Part shown: positions 35,363-47,200 of the stretch, piece by piece
Position numbering within the stretch: the first letter of the stretch is position 1
How the letters are laid out: each line of letters opens with the position of its first letter
Assembly (NCBI GenBank): GCA_017858735.1
Contig: JAFMBH010000001.1
Span: 156,276-220,275, forward strand
Direction of reading: 5' to 3'
Origin: Bacteroidota bacterium
GTDB taxonomy: Bacteria; Bacteroidota; Bacteroidia; Chitinophagales; Saprospiraceae
Length of the DNA stretch: 64,000 nucleotides
Notes under the pieces: generated by a model
What the model was told of the DNA's origin: nothing
Seen by the model: only the letters and a program-made list of their open reading frames with translations
The model's database searches: none
Program-made: the position numbers and the translations under genes

Positions 35363-37015
35363 ATGCTACCCAATCAAAATCCTACACTTACAAAATCCTG
35401 GTCTAATTTAGAATATCTGGCTGAACAAGCTAAATCATTAAAGATGTCAAAATTATTTCAAGAAAATGCCAAAAGATTTGAGCAGTTTTCCATTGAAAAA
35501 GAAGGCTTCCTGTTAGATTACTCTAAAAATATCATATCCACTGAAATTCTGGATAATCTACAAAAACTAGCTAAAGAATGCGGCCTGCAGCAAGCAATTG
35601 ATTCGATGTATAATGGTTCGACAATTAATGTAACCGAAAATAGAGCGGTTCTTCATACTGCGTTAAGAAACCCGGCAATTAGCGAACTTTATATTGATGG
35701 TCATAATATTATGGCAGATATTAATCAGGTTAAGTTAAAAATGAAAAAGTTCTCCACAGAGGTTAGGAACGGAAATTGGAAGGGCTTTACGGGTAAAAAA
35801 ATCAAAAATATTGTTAACATAGGTATCGGTGGCTCTGATTTAGGTCCATTGATGGTTTGTGAAGCGCTGAAGTCTTATGCAAATCCGGCTATTGACGTTT
35901 ATTTTGTTTCAAATATTGACGCCAGCCATTTGGTTGAAACACTAAAAAAACTTGATCCGGAGGAAACATTATTTCTTATTGCTTCAAAAACATTTACTAC
36001 TCAGGAAACCATGACGAACGCTTTCTCAGCCAGAGATTGGTTTCTTAAATCGGCAAAAGACAGCAAGTACGTTGCAAAACATTTTATTGCTTTATCAACA
36101 AACGAAAAAGCGGTTACCGATTTTGGTATTGATGCAGAAAACATGTTTATTTTTTGGGATTGGGTAGGGGGCCGATATTCATTGACCAGTGCCATAGGTT
36201 TATCCATTTGTTTATACCTTGGATATGAAGTTTTTGACTTTTTACTCGAGGGGTTCCACTGGATGGATGAGCATTTTAGAACGGAGAAACCCGAAAATAA
36301 TATGCCGGTTATATTGGCTTTGATTGGAATATGGTATGTTAATTTTATGGGCGCCCAATCGGAAGCTATTTTACCTTACGATCAATACCTGCACAGATTT
36401 GCCGCCTATTTTCAACAAGGTAATATGGAAAGTAATGGCAAATCAATAGATAGAAATGGTAAAAGGGTAAATTATGCTACCGGTCCGGTAATATGGGGCG
36501 AACCAGGTACCAACGGACAACATGCTTTTTATCAACTTTTACATCAGGGTACTGGTTTTATTCCTTGCGATTTTATTGCCGCTGCAAAGCCCAAACATCA
36601 TTTAAGTGACCATCACGAAAAATTAATGAGTAATTTTTTCGCTCAAACGGAAGCTTTAATGAATGGAAAATCATCTGAACAAGCTGAAATGGAATTAAAA
36701 AAATCCGGATTAACTATCGACGAAATTAATAAATTATTACCCTATAAGGTGTTTGAAGGAAATAAACCCTCAAATACCATATTAATGGACGAATTAACCC
36801 CATTCAACCTCGGTAAATTAATAGCTCTTTACGAACACAAAATTTTTGTTCAAGGCATTATTTGGAATATTTTTAGTTTTGACCAGTGGGGGGTTGAACT
36901 TGGAAAACAATTAGCTAACAATATTCTTCCTGAATTAACAGCTGATGACAAAATATCTGAGCATGACGGTTCCACAGAAGGATTAATTTCATTTTACAAA
37001 AAACATAAATTTTAA
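35363..37015 (+). CDS. pgi: Glucose-6-phosphate isomerase
   Basis: Interconverts glucose-6-phosphate and fructose-6-phosphate. Both signatures are present: the [10 protein letters not shown] sugar-phosphate loop with the FVSNIDASH segment, the catalytic Glu region [13 protein letters not shown], the [18 protein letters not shown] block with its histidine, and the C-terminal [13 protein letters not shown] lysine motif. The length of 550 residues is full. Confidence 0.97.
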   Translation: MLPNQNPTLTKSWSNLEYLAEQAKSLKMSKLFQENAKRFEQFSIEKEGFLLDYSKNIISTEILDNLQKLAKECGLQQAIDSMYNGSTINVTENRAVLHTALRNPAISELYIDGHNIMADINQVKLKMKKFSTEVRNGNWKGFTGKKIKNIVNIGIGGSDLGPLMVCEALKSYANPAIDVYFVSNIDASHLVETLKKLDPEETLFLIASKTFTTQETMTNAFSARDWFLKSAKDSKYVAKHFIALSTNEKAVTDFGIDAENMFIFWDWVGGRYSLTSAIGLSICLYLGYEVFDFLLEGFHWMDEHFRTEKPENNMPVILALIGIWYVNFMGAQSEAILPYDQYLHRFAAYFQQGNMESNGKSIDRNGKRVNYATGPVIWGEPGTNGQHAFYQLLHQGTGFIPCDFIAAAKPKHHLSDHHEKLMSNFFAQTEALMNGKSSEQAEMELKKSGLTIDEINKLLPYKVFEGNKPSNTILMDELTPFNLGKLIALYEHKIFVQGIIWNIFSFDQWGVELGKQLANNILPELTADDKISEHDGSTEGLISFYKKHKF

Positions 37016-37071
37016 TCTTTATGTAGGTAAAATTTATTATTTTTAGAATATTATTCTTAAAATTTAATTTT

Positions 37072-37776
37072 ATGACACCTTTTTTAGCTGAATTTATTGG
37101 TTCTGCCATTTTAATTAGTTTTGGTGCCGGAGTATGTGCTGGTTCAAGTCTAAAGTCAACTATTTCTAATGGTTCCAATTGGCTGATTATTTGTCTGGCG
37201 TGGGGATTGGGAGTGACCTTAGGAATTTATGCAGTAGGCGATATCAGCGGTGCTCATCTTAACCCTGCGGTAACTATTGCTTTGGCTATCAATGGCACTT
37301 TCCCATGGTCTGACGTGCCTATGTATATACTTGCCCAGGTTTTAGGATGTTCTACTGGAGCTAGTATTGTTGTTATTCACTATTGGCCTCATTGGAAAGT
37401 AACAGAATCACCTGATAGCATAAAAGGTGTTTTTTGCACCGGGCCTGCCATCAAAGCGACCCTCCCCAATCTTATTAGTGAGATTATTGGTACTTTTTTC
37501 TTGATCTTAGGTTTGTTATATATTGGAGCTAATGAATTTACTCAAGGGTTAAAACCCTTTGCCGTTGGGGGATTGATCGTTGCTATTGGCCTTTCATTTG
37601 GAGGTACCACAGGCTTTGCCATTAATCCAGCCAGAGATTTTGGTCCAAGATTAGCTCATTTTTTATTACCTATACCAGGGAAAGGTCACTCCGATTGGTC
37701 TTATGCATGGATTCCAGTTTTAGGCCCAATTATTGGATCCATTATTGCGGCATCCTTTTATAGTTTTATTTTTTAA
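37072..37776 (+). CDS. glpF: Glycerol facilitator (aquaglyceroporin)
   Basis: A 234-residue MIP-family channel with six membrane helices. The two NPA half-helices are AHLNPAVTIALA and FAINPARDFGPR. The Asp right after the second NPAR is the feature that separates glycerol channels from strict aquaporins. It lies 3 bases before glpD, which supports glycerol uptake. It is inner-membrane, and no regulator is evident. Confidence 0.92.
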   Translation: MTPFLAEFIGSAILISFGAGVCAGSSLKSTISNGSNWLIICLAWGLGVTLGIYAVGDISGAHLNPAVTIALAINGTFPWSDVPMYILAQVLGCSTGASIVVIHYWPHWKVTESPDSIKGVFCTGPAIKATLPNLISEIIGTFFLILGLLYIGANEFTQGLKPFAVGGLIVAIGLSFGGTTGFAINPARDFGPRLAHFLLPIPGKGHSDWSYAWIPVLGPIIGSIIAASFYSFIF

Positions 37777-37779
37777 AAT

Positions 37780-39438
37780 ATGCCCATTTCTTCAACTAAA
37801 AAAAGAAAAGAATATATAAATCAAATACCCACCATTCCATTTGATTTAGTAGTTATTGGTGGGGGTATTACGGGTGCCGGCATTGCCTGGGACGCCACAC
37901 TAAGAGGTTTGAAGGTGTTATTATTGGAACAAAATGACTTCGCCTCTGGTACAAGTAGTAAAAGTACTAAATTAATACATGGTGGATTAAGGTATTTAAA
38001 ACAATTGAAATTCAAACAGGTCTTTGAGGTAGGCAGAGAAAGAGCCATTGTTCATAACATTGCCAGATTTCTGGTAAGACCTGATAAAATGTTGCTACCT
38101 ATCTATAAAAACGGTTCGCTAAGCAGAATAATGGCTGCAATAGCGCTAAAAGTGTATGACACGCTTGCTGGGGTAGGTAAAATAGATTCCTTTACATATC
38201 ACTCTAAAGAAAAATCCATAATCCTTGAGCCTTTGTTAACATCAAGACATTTATTAGGCTCCTTTTTATACGCTGAATACCAAACTGATGATCATAGATT
38301 GACGTGGACACTCCTTCAATCAGCAATGAAAAAAGGGGCAATTTGTCTAAATTATGCAAAAGTTAATCAAATTAAAACAGATGAAAACAGCTCTATAAGG
38401 GCTGTTTGTTTTGAAGATACCATTTCAGGTGAGATATTTGAAATAAAAACATCGCTTGTTGTGAATGCCGGCGGACCCTGGGTGTTAGATGTTATTTCAT
38501 TAGATGCATTTCCTCCACATAAACAATTACTCTTAAGTAAAGGCACACATATTGTTATATCTCATACTAAGTTTCCTCTTCAACAGGCACTTTATTATGA
38601 TGATTTTGAGAAAAAAAGAATGATTTTTGCTATTCCAAAAGGTAATACCACTTATGTTGGAACGACCGATTTAGAATATAAGGGGGATAAGAACAATATA
38701 TATTCATCCAAGTCTGAAATCAACTATTTAATAAAAACATTACAATCAGTATTTCCCCAGCTTACCATCGACGTCTCAGATGTCATATCCTCATGGGTGG
38801 GGGTTAGACCCTTAATAAAAGAACCTGGAAAAAAATCTACGGAGGTATCAAGAAAAGATGAAATTTTTGTTTCCCCTTCAGGACTTATTTCTATCGCCGG
38901 GGGCAAATTAACTGGCTTTAGAAAAATGGCTGAAAAGGTAGTAAACTTATTAGTTAAATCTCATTTTAAAAATAAAATTGGATTGAAACAGAGTGGAATT
39001 ACTAAAAATACATTGCTTGATGGTAATTCATTCAAATCTGAGTCGGAACTTTCTCATTATTTGGTTAACCTAAAGGAGCAATTTAGCCAGCTCGGCTTTG
39101 AACCTGAATTAGCCTCCATTTTTATGAAAAGATATGGCGATAAAATAGATATTATTACTGGGTTATTAGATGTTAATCTTAACATGGTTGATAAAATGGA
39201 ATGGCTCCTTGAAGCGGAAATAAAATATGGAATTTACTACGAAATGATTTATTCTCCAACTGATTTTATTCAAAGGCAAACAGGTATGTTATGGTTTAAC
39301 AGGCCATTATGTATTTTGAAGAAAAAATTTATTGTTGATATTTTTGCTCTTGAATTTCAATGGGACGAAAACAAAATATCTTTAGAAAGGCTGAAATTAG
39401 ACCATTTACTGGATTCTGTACTTGATTTTAAAGATTAA
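37780..39438 (+). CDS. glpD: Glycerol-3-phosphate dehydrogenase (FAD)
   Basis: Oxidises glycerol-3-phosphate to dihydroxyacetone phosphate and feeds electrons to the quinone pool. The FAD motif VVIGGGITGAGIAWDATLRG and the family signature ASGTSSKSTKLIHGGLRYL are present, as are the substrate/FAD segments VGTTDLEYKGD and SIAGGKLTGFRKMAE. The length of 552 residues is normal for the membrane-associated enzyme. It forms a unit with glpF; glycerol kinase is absent from the window. Confidence 0.95.
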   Translation: MPISSTKKRKEYINQIPTIPFDLVVIGGGITGAGIAWDATLRGLKVLLLEQNDFASGTSSKSTKLIHGGLRYLKQLKFKQVFEVGRERAIVHNIARFLVRPDKMLLPIYKNGSLSRIMAAIALKVYDTLAGVGKIDSFTYHSKEKSIILEPLLTSRHLLGSFLYAEYQTDDHRLTWTLLQSAMKKGAICLNYAKVNQIKTDENSSIRAVCFEDTISGEIFEIKTSLVVNAGGPWVLDVISLDAFPPHKQLLLSKGTHIVISHTKFPLQQALYYDDFEKKRMIFAIPKGNTTYVGTTDLEYKGDKNNIYSSKSEINYLIKTLQSVFPQLTIDVSDVISSWVGVRPLIKEPGKKSTEVSRKDEIFVSPSGLISIAGGKLTGFRKMAEKVVNLLVKSHFKNKIGLKQSGITKNTLLDGNSFKSESELSHYLVNLKEQFSQLGFEPELASIFMKRYGDKIDIITGLLDVNLNMVDKMEWLLEAEIKYGIYYEMIYSPTDFIQRQTGMLWFNRPLCILKKKFIVDIFALEFQWDENKISLERLKLDHLLDSVLDFKD

Positions 39439-39463
39439 ATTACTGTATATTTATAAGAAAGAT

Positions 39464-40615
39464 ATGTTAGACTGTCAAAGAAATTTATTTTCAATACCTG
39501 ATTCAATTCACTATTTAAATTGTGCCTATATGTCACCGCAATTAAAAGCGGTGGAAGACATTGGACATTCCTCACTAAAGAGGAAAAATTCTCCCTGGGA
39601 GATGCAAATTATGGATTTCTTTGAGCCTGTAGAAAAATTAAAGTCGCTTTTCGCCAGATTAGTTAATGTAAAGGACGCAAATAGAATCGCAATTATTCCA
39701 TCTGCCTCTTATGGATTGAGTACCGTTGCCAGAAATTTACCCTTAAGGGTCGGACAAGAAATTATTGTAGTAGAAGGACAATTTCCCAGTAATGTCTATC
39801 CATGGAAAAGAGAGGCCGACGCAAAGGGCGCGCATTTAAAAATAGTCTCCCCACCAACAGGTGATAATAGAGGCGAAAATTGGAATAATAAAATTTTAGA
39901 TGCCATTAATGAAAATACCGCAGCTGTTGCATTAGGTAATATTCACTGGGCTGATGGTACTAAATTTGACTTGCTAGAAATCAGGAAAAAAACTAATCAG
40001 TTTGGTGCCTGGTTAGTAATTGATGGAACTCAATCGGTGGGAGCACTTCCTATTCATGTAGATGAACTTAAACCTGAAGCCTTAGTTTGTGGAGGTTACA
40101 AATGGTTGTTAGGTCCATATTCGCTTGGAATGGCCTACTTTTCACCTGTTTTAGATCATGGTATTCCATTGGAAGAAAATTGGATAAATAGATATGGCAG
40201 CGAAGATTTCAGCACCTTAGTCAATTATCAGGAAAACTATCAGACAGGAGCTTCCCGCTATTCTGTTGGTGAACATAGTAATTTTCAACTTGTTCCCATG
40301 CTAACAAAAGCGCTCGAACAATTAATTGCCTGGGATCCTAATGAGATTCAGAATTATTGCTATCGTTTAAATGCTCCTTACTTAGATGAATTACAATCTA
40401 TGGGAATATTTATAGAAAATGAAAAATGGCGTGCCTCTCATCTTTTTGGTTTACACTTGCCTGATTACATGATGAATAAACCCATTCAATCACTACTTCA
40501 ACAAAATAATGTTTTTATTTCGAGAAGGGGAAATGCTTTTAGAATTTCACCCCACTTGTATAATTCTGCCGCCGATATGGAGGCCTTAGTATTTTGCTTT
40601 CAACAGATACAGTAG
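39464..40615 (+). CDS. Class V aminotransferase-fold PLP enzyme
   Basis: A PLP-dependent protein related to cysteine desulfurase/kynureninase-type enzymes. The Schiff-base lysine lies in VCGGYKWLLGPYSLGMAYF. WLVIDGTQSVGALPIHVDEL holds the PLP-contacting Asp and Gln, and NCAYMSPQLKAVEDIG is the typical N-terminal start. The frame opens at 39422 inside glpD, but MLDCQRNLF at 39464 is the likely start. The true reaction is unknown. Selenocysteine lyase-like or isopenicillin-epimerase-like labels would be guesses. Confidence 0.85.
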   Translation: MLDCQRNLFSIPDSIHYLNCAYMSPQLKAVEDIGHSSLKRKNSPWEMQIMDFFEPVEKLKSLFARLVNVKDANRIAIIPSASYGLSTVARNLPLRVGQEIIVVEGQFPSNVYPWKREADAKGAHLKIVSPPTGDNRGENWNNKILDAINENTAAVALGNIHWADGTKFDLLEIRKKTNQFGAWLVIDGTQSVGALPIHVDELKPEALVCGGYKWLLGPYSLGMAYFSPVLDHGIPLEENWINRYGSEDFSTLVNYQENYQTGASRYSVGEHSNFQLVPMLTKALEQLIAWDPNEIQNYCYRLNAPYLDELQSMGIFIENEKWRASHLFGLHLPDYMMNKPIQSLLQQNNVFISRRGNAFRISPHLYNSAADMEALVFCFQQIQ

Positions 40616-40654
40616 AATTTTATCTAAATACGTCTTTCTTTGATATTGATTTTA

Positions 40655-40662
40655 TATTTTTG
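40655..40662 (+). promoter_or_regulatory. TAnnTTTG -7 element of smc
   Basis: TATTTTTG lies 6 bases before the smc ATG at 40669. It lies downstream of the first in-frame ATG (40594), so the short start is preferred and the transcript would be leaderless or nearly so. Confidence 0.45.
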
Positions 40663-40668
40663 CAGGCT

Positions 40669-43600
40669 ATGAAACTGAAAACTTTAGAAATTAAAGGCTT
40701 CAAAAGCTTTGCCAATCAAACTATTATTAACTTTAATGAAGAAGTTATTGGTATCGTAGGCCCTAATGGGTCTGGAAAGTCTAATATCGTTGATGCCATT
40801 CGATGGGTTTTAGGTGAACAGAAAAGTAGAGAGTTACGTTTAGAACAAATGCAAGATGTTATTTTTAATGGCACAAATAAAAGAAAACAAGCAGGTATAG
40901 CTCAAGTTACGCTGACTTTCGAAAATACAAAAAACTTACTTCCCACCGCTTATAATACCGTCGCCATCTCCCGTTTGTTGTATAGAAGTGGAGAAAGTGA
41001 ATATCAGTTGAATGGGGTAAATTGTAGGCTAAAAGATATTACTAATCTTTTTTTAGACACTGGGATAGGTTCAAATTCATACGCGATTATTGCTTTGGGT
41101 ATGGTAGATGATATTCTGGATGATAAGGAAGATTCTAGAAGGAAAATGTTTGAACAGGCTGCTGGTGTTTCTAAATATAAAATCAGGAAAAGGGAGGCTC
41201 TTTCAAAACTAAAGTCAGCTTCGGAAGATTTGGATAGGGTAGAAGATCTTTTACACGAAATTGACGGAAACTTAAAAAGTCTGGAAAAACAAGCCAAACG
41301 AACAAAAAAGTATTTCGATCTCAAAAATGAATATAAAGAACTAAGTATTGAACTTTCTTTACTTAAAGTAAGTGTATTGAAAAAACAATATGTTCAATAT
41401 AAAAAAGATATTGACACGCTGCAGGATGAGTATAGAACCCTTGATTTTTCTATTCAAAAAGAAGAAGCCGCTTTAGAATTATTGAAAAAAACTCATTTAG
41501 ATAAAGAAATCTGGTTATCTGAACACCAGAAAGATTTAAATGAAATTATTTCAAATTTAAGGAATCTGGAAAATGAAAAAAAATTAACCATTCAAAGACA
41601 GCAGTTTATCAGTGAAAATGAAAAAAAATTAGCAGAAGAAATTTTGCGTGCTGATGATTTACTCTCAAAGCTTAAAGAGGAAATTGTAGAGGTGAATGTT
41701 GAATTAAATCTGGAAAAAAGAGTTTCCTTTAGATTAGAACAAGAATTAGATGCTGCACAAAAAGAACTGGACGAAATTAAAAATGATCACACTGAAGCCA
41801 AAAGCTTGATGGATAATGTTCTTTTGGAACAAAATAAATATGAAAAATCAGTTTTCGATCTGGAGAAATTAAAAGCTGTAAATCAATCGCAAATCGATAA
41901 TTTGTCTAAAACAAATGAAATACAAGAGGTCGAACTCCATCAGATACTAATTTCAATGGATTCATTATCATCCGAGGTTGATAAACTAATGGCTGACGAA
42001 TTAAGCCAGCAAGAGTTTATTAAAGGAATGGATCATAAAGAACAAATTAGACTAGAGAAGTTAGCTCAACTTGAAATCAAAAAGGATGCACAAAATCAAG
42101 ATTTAATTAAAATTAGAAGGGAATTAGATGCCAATAGGAATGAGTTGAAATTAACCAAAAGTATGGTTGATAATTTAGAAGGTTTTCCTGAATCAATACA
42201 TTTTCTAACCAAACAAAAAGAATGGAATAATAAAATACCTCTGTTAACTGATATTATTTATGTTGACGAAAAATATAGAGTGGCCATTGAAAATTTCCTG
42301 GAACCCTATTTGAATTATTTTGTCGTTGCTGACTATCCAACCGCTCTTCAAGCTATTGACACCCTAATAAAAGCACAAAAAGGAAAAGCAAATTTCTTTG
42401 TTCTCTCTTCATTTGAAACTTATAACCTACCCTTACTTCCGCAAATATCACATCAAAAAGCTATTGATTTAGTGCAGGTAGATAAACCTTACATCAAATT
42501 ATGTAATTATTTACTTGAGGGAGTTTACATGGTAGAACCTAATCAATCAATTTCTCAACTACCTGAAAGTAATTTAGTTTTTCTACACACAAACGGACAA
42601 TTTACCAATAGAAAACACAGTCTTTCCGGAGGTTCTATTGGTTTATTTGAGGGAAAAAAAATAGGAAGAAAGAAAAATTTAGTCTTCCTCGAGGAGTTAA
42701 TTAGTAAAAAAGAAAAAGAAGAGGAAAATGTAGTAAACATTATCCATCAGATAAAAAATGAAATCAGCGCTATACATTCATTGAATAACCAAAAGGAGTT
42801 ATCTGACCAAAAGCTGATACTGCAGAAAATTATTCAGCAAAGAATGAGTACTCAGTCAAGAAAAGATGGTATTACTCAGTTTGTTCAAGACTTGAAAAAT
42901 AAAATGATGCAAACACAGCATCAAATTGAATCTGCAAATAATCAATTAGATAAGATATTACATTCACTTGACATCGAAAGGATTTTACTTGAACAAGCTA
43001 AAGAAAAAATAGCTTTAACAGATGGCAATTTTAGAGGTTTAGCAGAAAGATTAAGCAACGTTTCTGCCCTATATAATGATAAAAATATTCAATTTTTACG
43101 TCAAGAGAATAAAGTAGAGGGGTTTCAGCGAGAGTTAAATAATAAGGAAAAACAAATTATTGAGAGACAAAATTCTATTTCTTCAAATAAAAACATTTTG
43201 CAAAAATCAATGCAGGAAAATGATTATTTGACAGCAAATCTGGAGAAATTTACCAATCAAATTCAAGAAATATTAACATTAAAATCATCAAGACAACTAA
43301 ATATTTCTGAAGCTGAAACTCAGTTTTTTGAAGAGAGAAATCAAATCGTTACCCTGGAAGATTTACTACGGCAACAAAATAGAGAAAGACAAGCTAAACA
43401 GATTGCGGTAAATACGCTGAAGGAATCATTTAATGATACTAAATTTGAAATCAGTTCTCTTTCTCAGAGACTTAGAATTGAATTTGAAGTAAATGTAAAT
43501 GATATACTTAATATTGAACCAAAAGGACTTGGGTCTATGGAGGAACTTATCCCCCAAGTAGAAAAAATGAAAGCAAAATTAGATAACTATGGTGAAGTGA

Positions 43601-44214
43601 ATCCATTAGCTATAGAAGCTTTTGATGAAATGCAAGAAAGATACACCAATATACTTACCCAAAAGAATGATATATTGGACGCGAAATTATCTTTAGAAAG
43701 AACATTAAATGAAATTGAACAAACGGCTACTGTTAGATTTTTGGAAGCCTTCACTCAAGTAAGAACTCATTTTATTGAGGTTTTTAGAAGTTTATTTACT
43801 GACGATGACAATTGTGATTTAGTTCTGGTTGATCCCAATAATCCGCTTGATTCAAAAATTGAAATTATTGCAAAACCTAAAGGTAAAAAGCCACAATCCA
43901 TTAGCCAATTATCAGGAGGTGAAAAAACACTTACAGCTATTGCCTTATTGTTTTCCTTGTATCTGTTGAAACCTGCGCCATTTTGTATTTTTGATGAAGT
44001 TGATGCTCCACTCGATGATACCAATATTTCAAAGTTTAATAAAATCATAAAAAAGTTTTCAGGAGAATCCCAATTCATCATTGTAACACATAATAAACTA
44101 ACTATGGCTTCCGTACAAACCATTTATGGTGTTTATATGGAGGAACAGGGAGTATCTGGAATTGCAGCCGTTGATTTAAGAGAATATCAAATTCAAGAGT
44201 CTGTAGTAGGTTGA
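40669..44214 (+). CDS. smc: Chromosome segregation protein SMC
   Basis: A structural-maintenance-of-chromosomes ATPase that compacts and segregates DNA with ScpAB. The head N-half has GFKSFANQT and the Walker A motif GPNGSGKSNIVDAIRWVLGE. Two long coiled-coil arms flank a hinge around residues ~500-640. The head C-half has the signature QLSGGEKTLTAIALLFS and Walker B FCIFDEVDAPLDD. The length of ~1181 residues is standard. An upstream ATG at 40594 would add 25 non-conserved residues inside the aminotransferase end and was not used. scpA and scpB are not in the window. Confidence 0.97.
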   Translation: MKLKTLEIKGFKSFANQTIINFNEEVIGIVGPNGSGKSNIVDAIRWVLGEQKSRELRLEQMQDVIFNGTNKRKQAGIAQVTLTFENTKNLLPTAYNTVAISRLLYRSGESEYQLNGVNCRLKDITNLFLDTGIGSNSYAIIALGMVDDILDDKEDSRRKMFEQAAGVSKYKIRKREALSKLKSASEDLDRVEDLLHEIDGNLKSLEKQAKRTKKYFDLKNEYKELSIELSLLKVSVLKKQYVQYKKDIDTLQDEYRTLDFSIQKEEAALELLKKTHLDKEIWLSEHQKDLNEIISNLRNLENEKKLTIQRQQFISENEKKLAEEILRADDLLSKLKEEIVEVNVELNLEKRVSFRLEQELDAAQKELDEIKNDHTEAKSLMDNVLLEQNKYEKSVFDLEKLKAVNQSQIDNLSKTNEIQEVELHQILISMDSLSSEVDKLMADELSQQEFIKGMDHKEQIRLEKLAQLEIKKDAQNQDLIKIRRELDANRNELKLTKSMVDNLEGFPESIHFLTKQKEWNNKIPLLTDIIYVDEKYRVAIENFLEPYLNYFVVADYPTALQAIDTLIKAQKGKANFFVLSSFETYNLPLLPQISHQKAIDLVQVDKPYIKLCNYLLEGVYMVEPNQSISQLPESNLVFLHTNGQFTNRKHSLSGGSIGLFEGKKIGRKKNLVFLEELISKKEKEEENVVNIIHQIKNEISAIHSLNNQKELSDQKLILQKIIQQRMSTQSRKDGITQFVQDLKNKMMQTQHQIESANNQLDKILHSLDIERILLEQAKEKIALTDGNFRGLAERLSNVSALYNDKNIQFLRQENKVEGFQRELNNKEKQIIERQNSISSNKNILQKSMQENDYLTANLEKFTNQIQEILTLKSSRQLNISEAETQFFEERNQIVTLEDLLRQQNRERQAKQIAVNTLKESFNDTKFEISSLSQRLRIEFEVNVNDILNIEPKGLGSMEELIPQVEKMKAKLDNYGEVNPLAIEAFDEMQERYTNILTQKNDILDAKLSLERTLNEIEQTATVRFLEAFTQVRTHFIEVFRSLFTDDDNCDLVLVDPNNPLDSKIEIIAKPKGKKPQSISQLSGGEKTLTAIALLFSLYLLKPAPFCIFDEVDAPLDDTNISKFNKIIKKFSGESQFIIVTHNKLTMASVQTIYGVYMEEQGVSGIAAVDLREYQIQESVVG

Positions 44215-44218
44215 CATT

Positions 44219-47200
44219 TTATTTCAAAAATGGTTTCATCGTCTTGAACGATAGTTGCAAACTATCATTCAGTTTGTAAAATTCAGACCAAAGTGTTTGA
44301 TTGTTAGTATGATATACAGAAGGAAGATAATTATACTTTTCCCTTGATGATTTCTTTGGCGCATTTTTAAACTTGTCTTCAGAATATATCCTTCTCAACT
44401 CTTTATTTAACTCGTATCTTAAATATTTCTCTAATTTAAGTTTTAAAGTTTCATTTAAGTTATTTTGAATTTGCAGGGACATACTAAAATTCTTTGATAT
44501 ACAATCTTCTATATCAATAGTTACTTCTATCCCGTTGGGGAAATTATTTAGATTGTTTGAAGTAGAAAGTTCTTCCATTTTAAAATAAGACAGTGGAATT
44601 AATCCTTTTATCTTAAAATAACAATCCTTATCGCCACGCTGAAAGCCGGTAAAATAAAATGGTATATCTTTAAAAGAAAGAAAAATAGGCCAGAATATAA
44701 ATTTTTTATCTACATAACTTATCCACCAATTTAAATCATTTTTGACATTTTCCTTTTCTTTAGCATTAAAACCATAAAAAGGTTTAATTTGAGTTCCCCC
44801 GATAATGCCATTCATATTAAAAAAAAACAAATACTTCAAAGATGAAAAAGTATAGTCAGGATAATTACCAATATTACCTGTCAATTTTAAGCCAGCTGGT
44901 TTATTCCTTTTATCTGACGGGGTGAAATTAAAAATTTGAAGTGGAGATTGCCTGGGCAAAGAAAAGAGATCCATTTGAAACTTGGTAAAATCAAATTTAA
45001 CGACAAAATTATTTTGCTTATTCAAACTACCTTGCCAATAAACAGGCATATTTTTATGATAGGCTATGCCACTTTTTAATTCTATAAAATCCTTTTTCAA
45101 CCTTACCTGAAAGGCAATATTATTAAAAATCTGATCCTCACTTTTGATACTATCCACTAATACTTTTCCAGCCAATTCTACTCTGTCAGGTATAAGTGAT
45201 TTCATTGGGCGAACCGTTTTTTTTCCTATTATAGGAATGGTTTTATTGATTAAACCAGGTTTTTTATCATCTGTTAAGACCTTTGAGGTACTTTGCGCTA
45301 ATAAATCTGATGAGGGAAGGATAAATGGAAACTGGGATGCCCAAATATTCAATGTACCTCTCAAAATGCCGTTTTCAAATAAATAATTATCTAAATTATT
45401 TAGATTGCCTTTTGTAATTAGGTTTATATTCTGATATTTAAAACGTAAATTTTTAATTAACAGGCTATTAAGCTTATAATTTCCATTTAAGTTAAAAAAG
45501 TCAAAAGATGTGCCATTATACAAAAGCCTTGAAGTTTTGAAATTTATATTCACATCATAAGGAATAATCTTGGGAGACCTTATTTCTGTTACTTTTTGAG
45601 CGTCTTTAGAATAATTATTCTGTTTTAATGTTAATTTTTCCTTTTGTAAATCGCTAGGCACTATCCAATAATCAATATTTGTTTTTTCAGCAGATACATT
45701 AAAAGAACCTTTCAGGGTTTTTAACGGACTAAAAATAGCCAGGATATTGGAAATATTTCCAGAAATACTCAAAGGATTACCATTATAGTTGCCATTAATT
45801 AAAGGCAATGTCAGACCTTCTTTTGTTAAAACAGCACTTAAAGTTTTGATGGATACCCATTTATTTGATTCTGTCCATTTAAAGTCCTGCAACCCCAATA
45901 CTCCATTCATTCTTACATTTTCATACATTTTATTTTCAATATCAGACATTTTGCCTTGCATAAAAAAATTTGCTGTAAGTAAACCTTTTAAATCGTTCCC
46001 AGAAAAAAAAGGTAGATACTTTTGCAGAGAGTTTAGATTTAATTCCCCCTGAACAAACCCATTTACATAAGGATCTAAAAAAGGATTTTTTAGATAAAGG
46101 GCTAATTTAAAATCTTTCCCTTCTACACAAGCCTCCATTTTTGGAATATGTATTTCAAGGTTTTTCAGATCATTTGAATCATTACAAATTGACAAATAGG
46201 ATTGAATATCTGAAATTCCTTCATCATTAAAGTAATCTAAAATACTTCCGTTATTAATTTGTAGAAAACCATTAAAGCTAGGATAGGTTCTTGGTGAAAC
46301 TTGAAATGGGCCTTCAATATTCAAACCAAGATTAAAATCTCCCTTAATTTGTTTTAACTGACTAAAGGAAGTTTTCTCCAGAGAAGGTAGTAATTGAACT
46401 AACTCACTGAATTCGTTATCAGGTGCATAGAGATTTAAATCGTAATAATAATTCGATAGATTTTTCTTTATTAATCCCTTAATTTGCAGGGAAAGTTGAT
46501 TAATCTTAATATCATTTTCCTTAATAATATATATTTTGTTTAAGTTATCAATATTAAAATCTACATCAAATGATAATTTTGCTTTATCCATTATTTTTGA
46601 TGAACCTATTGACATACTTACCTCCCTAGCCCTGGTTTTAGTCTTTAAATTATAAAAACCAGTACTCAAATCTCCTGAGCCTTTATGAGATATACCATCT
46701 GCTTTAATATTAACTTTAGCATTTTCGTCTTCTAAAAATAAGACACCATTGATGATTTCTATTGATTGCAAGGCGAGATTAAAATTCACCTTGTCATTAG
46801 ATAAACTATCCCCTGATTCAATAAATTCGTCAGCAAGAGGAACTTCGTAATTTTTTTGCCCGGATGATGAAATAAGAATGGTCAGTTTCGGTTCATAGAA
46901 TCTAATAGATCTAATATAAATAGGTCTTGAATTATCAATAACTGACCATATATCTACGGCAATATCAATATATTTAACCCTTAACAATTCTGAATTCCCT
47001 AAAGCTTTACTACCAAGCGTAGTAAAATTTGAAAATCTCACGTTTAGAAATGGAAAAGACCTAAACAAGGAAAAATCGACACCGGAGAAATTAACTTGTT
47101 CAATAATGTCAATATCTATAGAGTTAATAACTCGAAGCGCCAAAGGTTTTCTAAATAAGATAGGAAGCGAAAAACCTAAAAGGATAAAAAATAAAAAGGC

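Noticed and set aside
40594..40668. Upstream ATG extending smc by 25 residues
   Set aside because: The added residues overlap the aminotransferase end, are not SMC-like, and a -7 promoter element lies downstream of that ATG.
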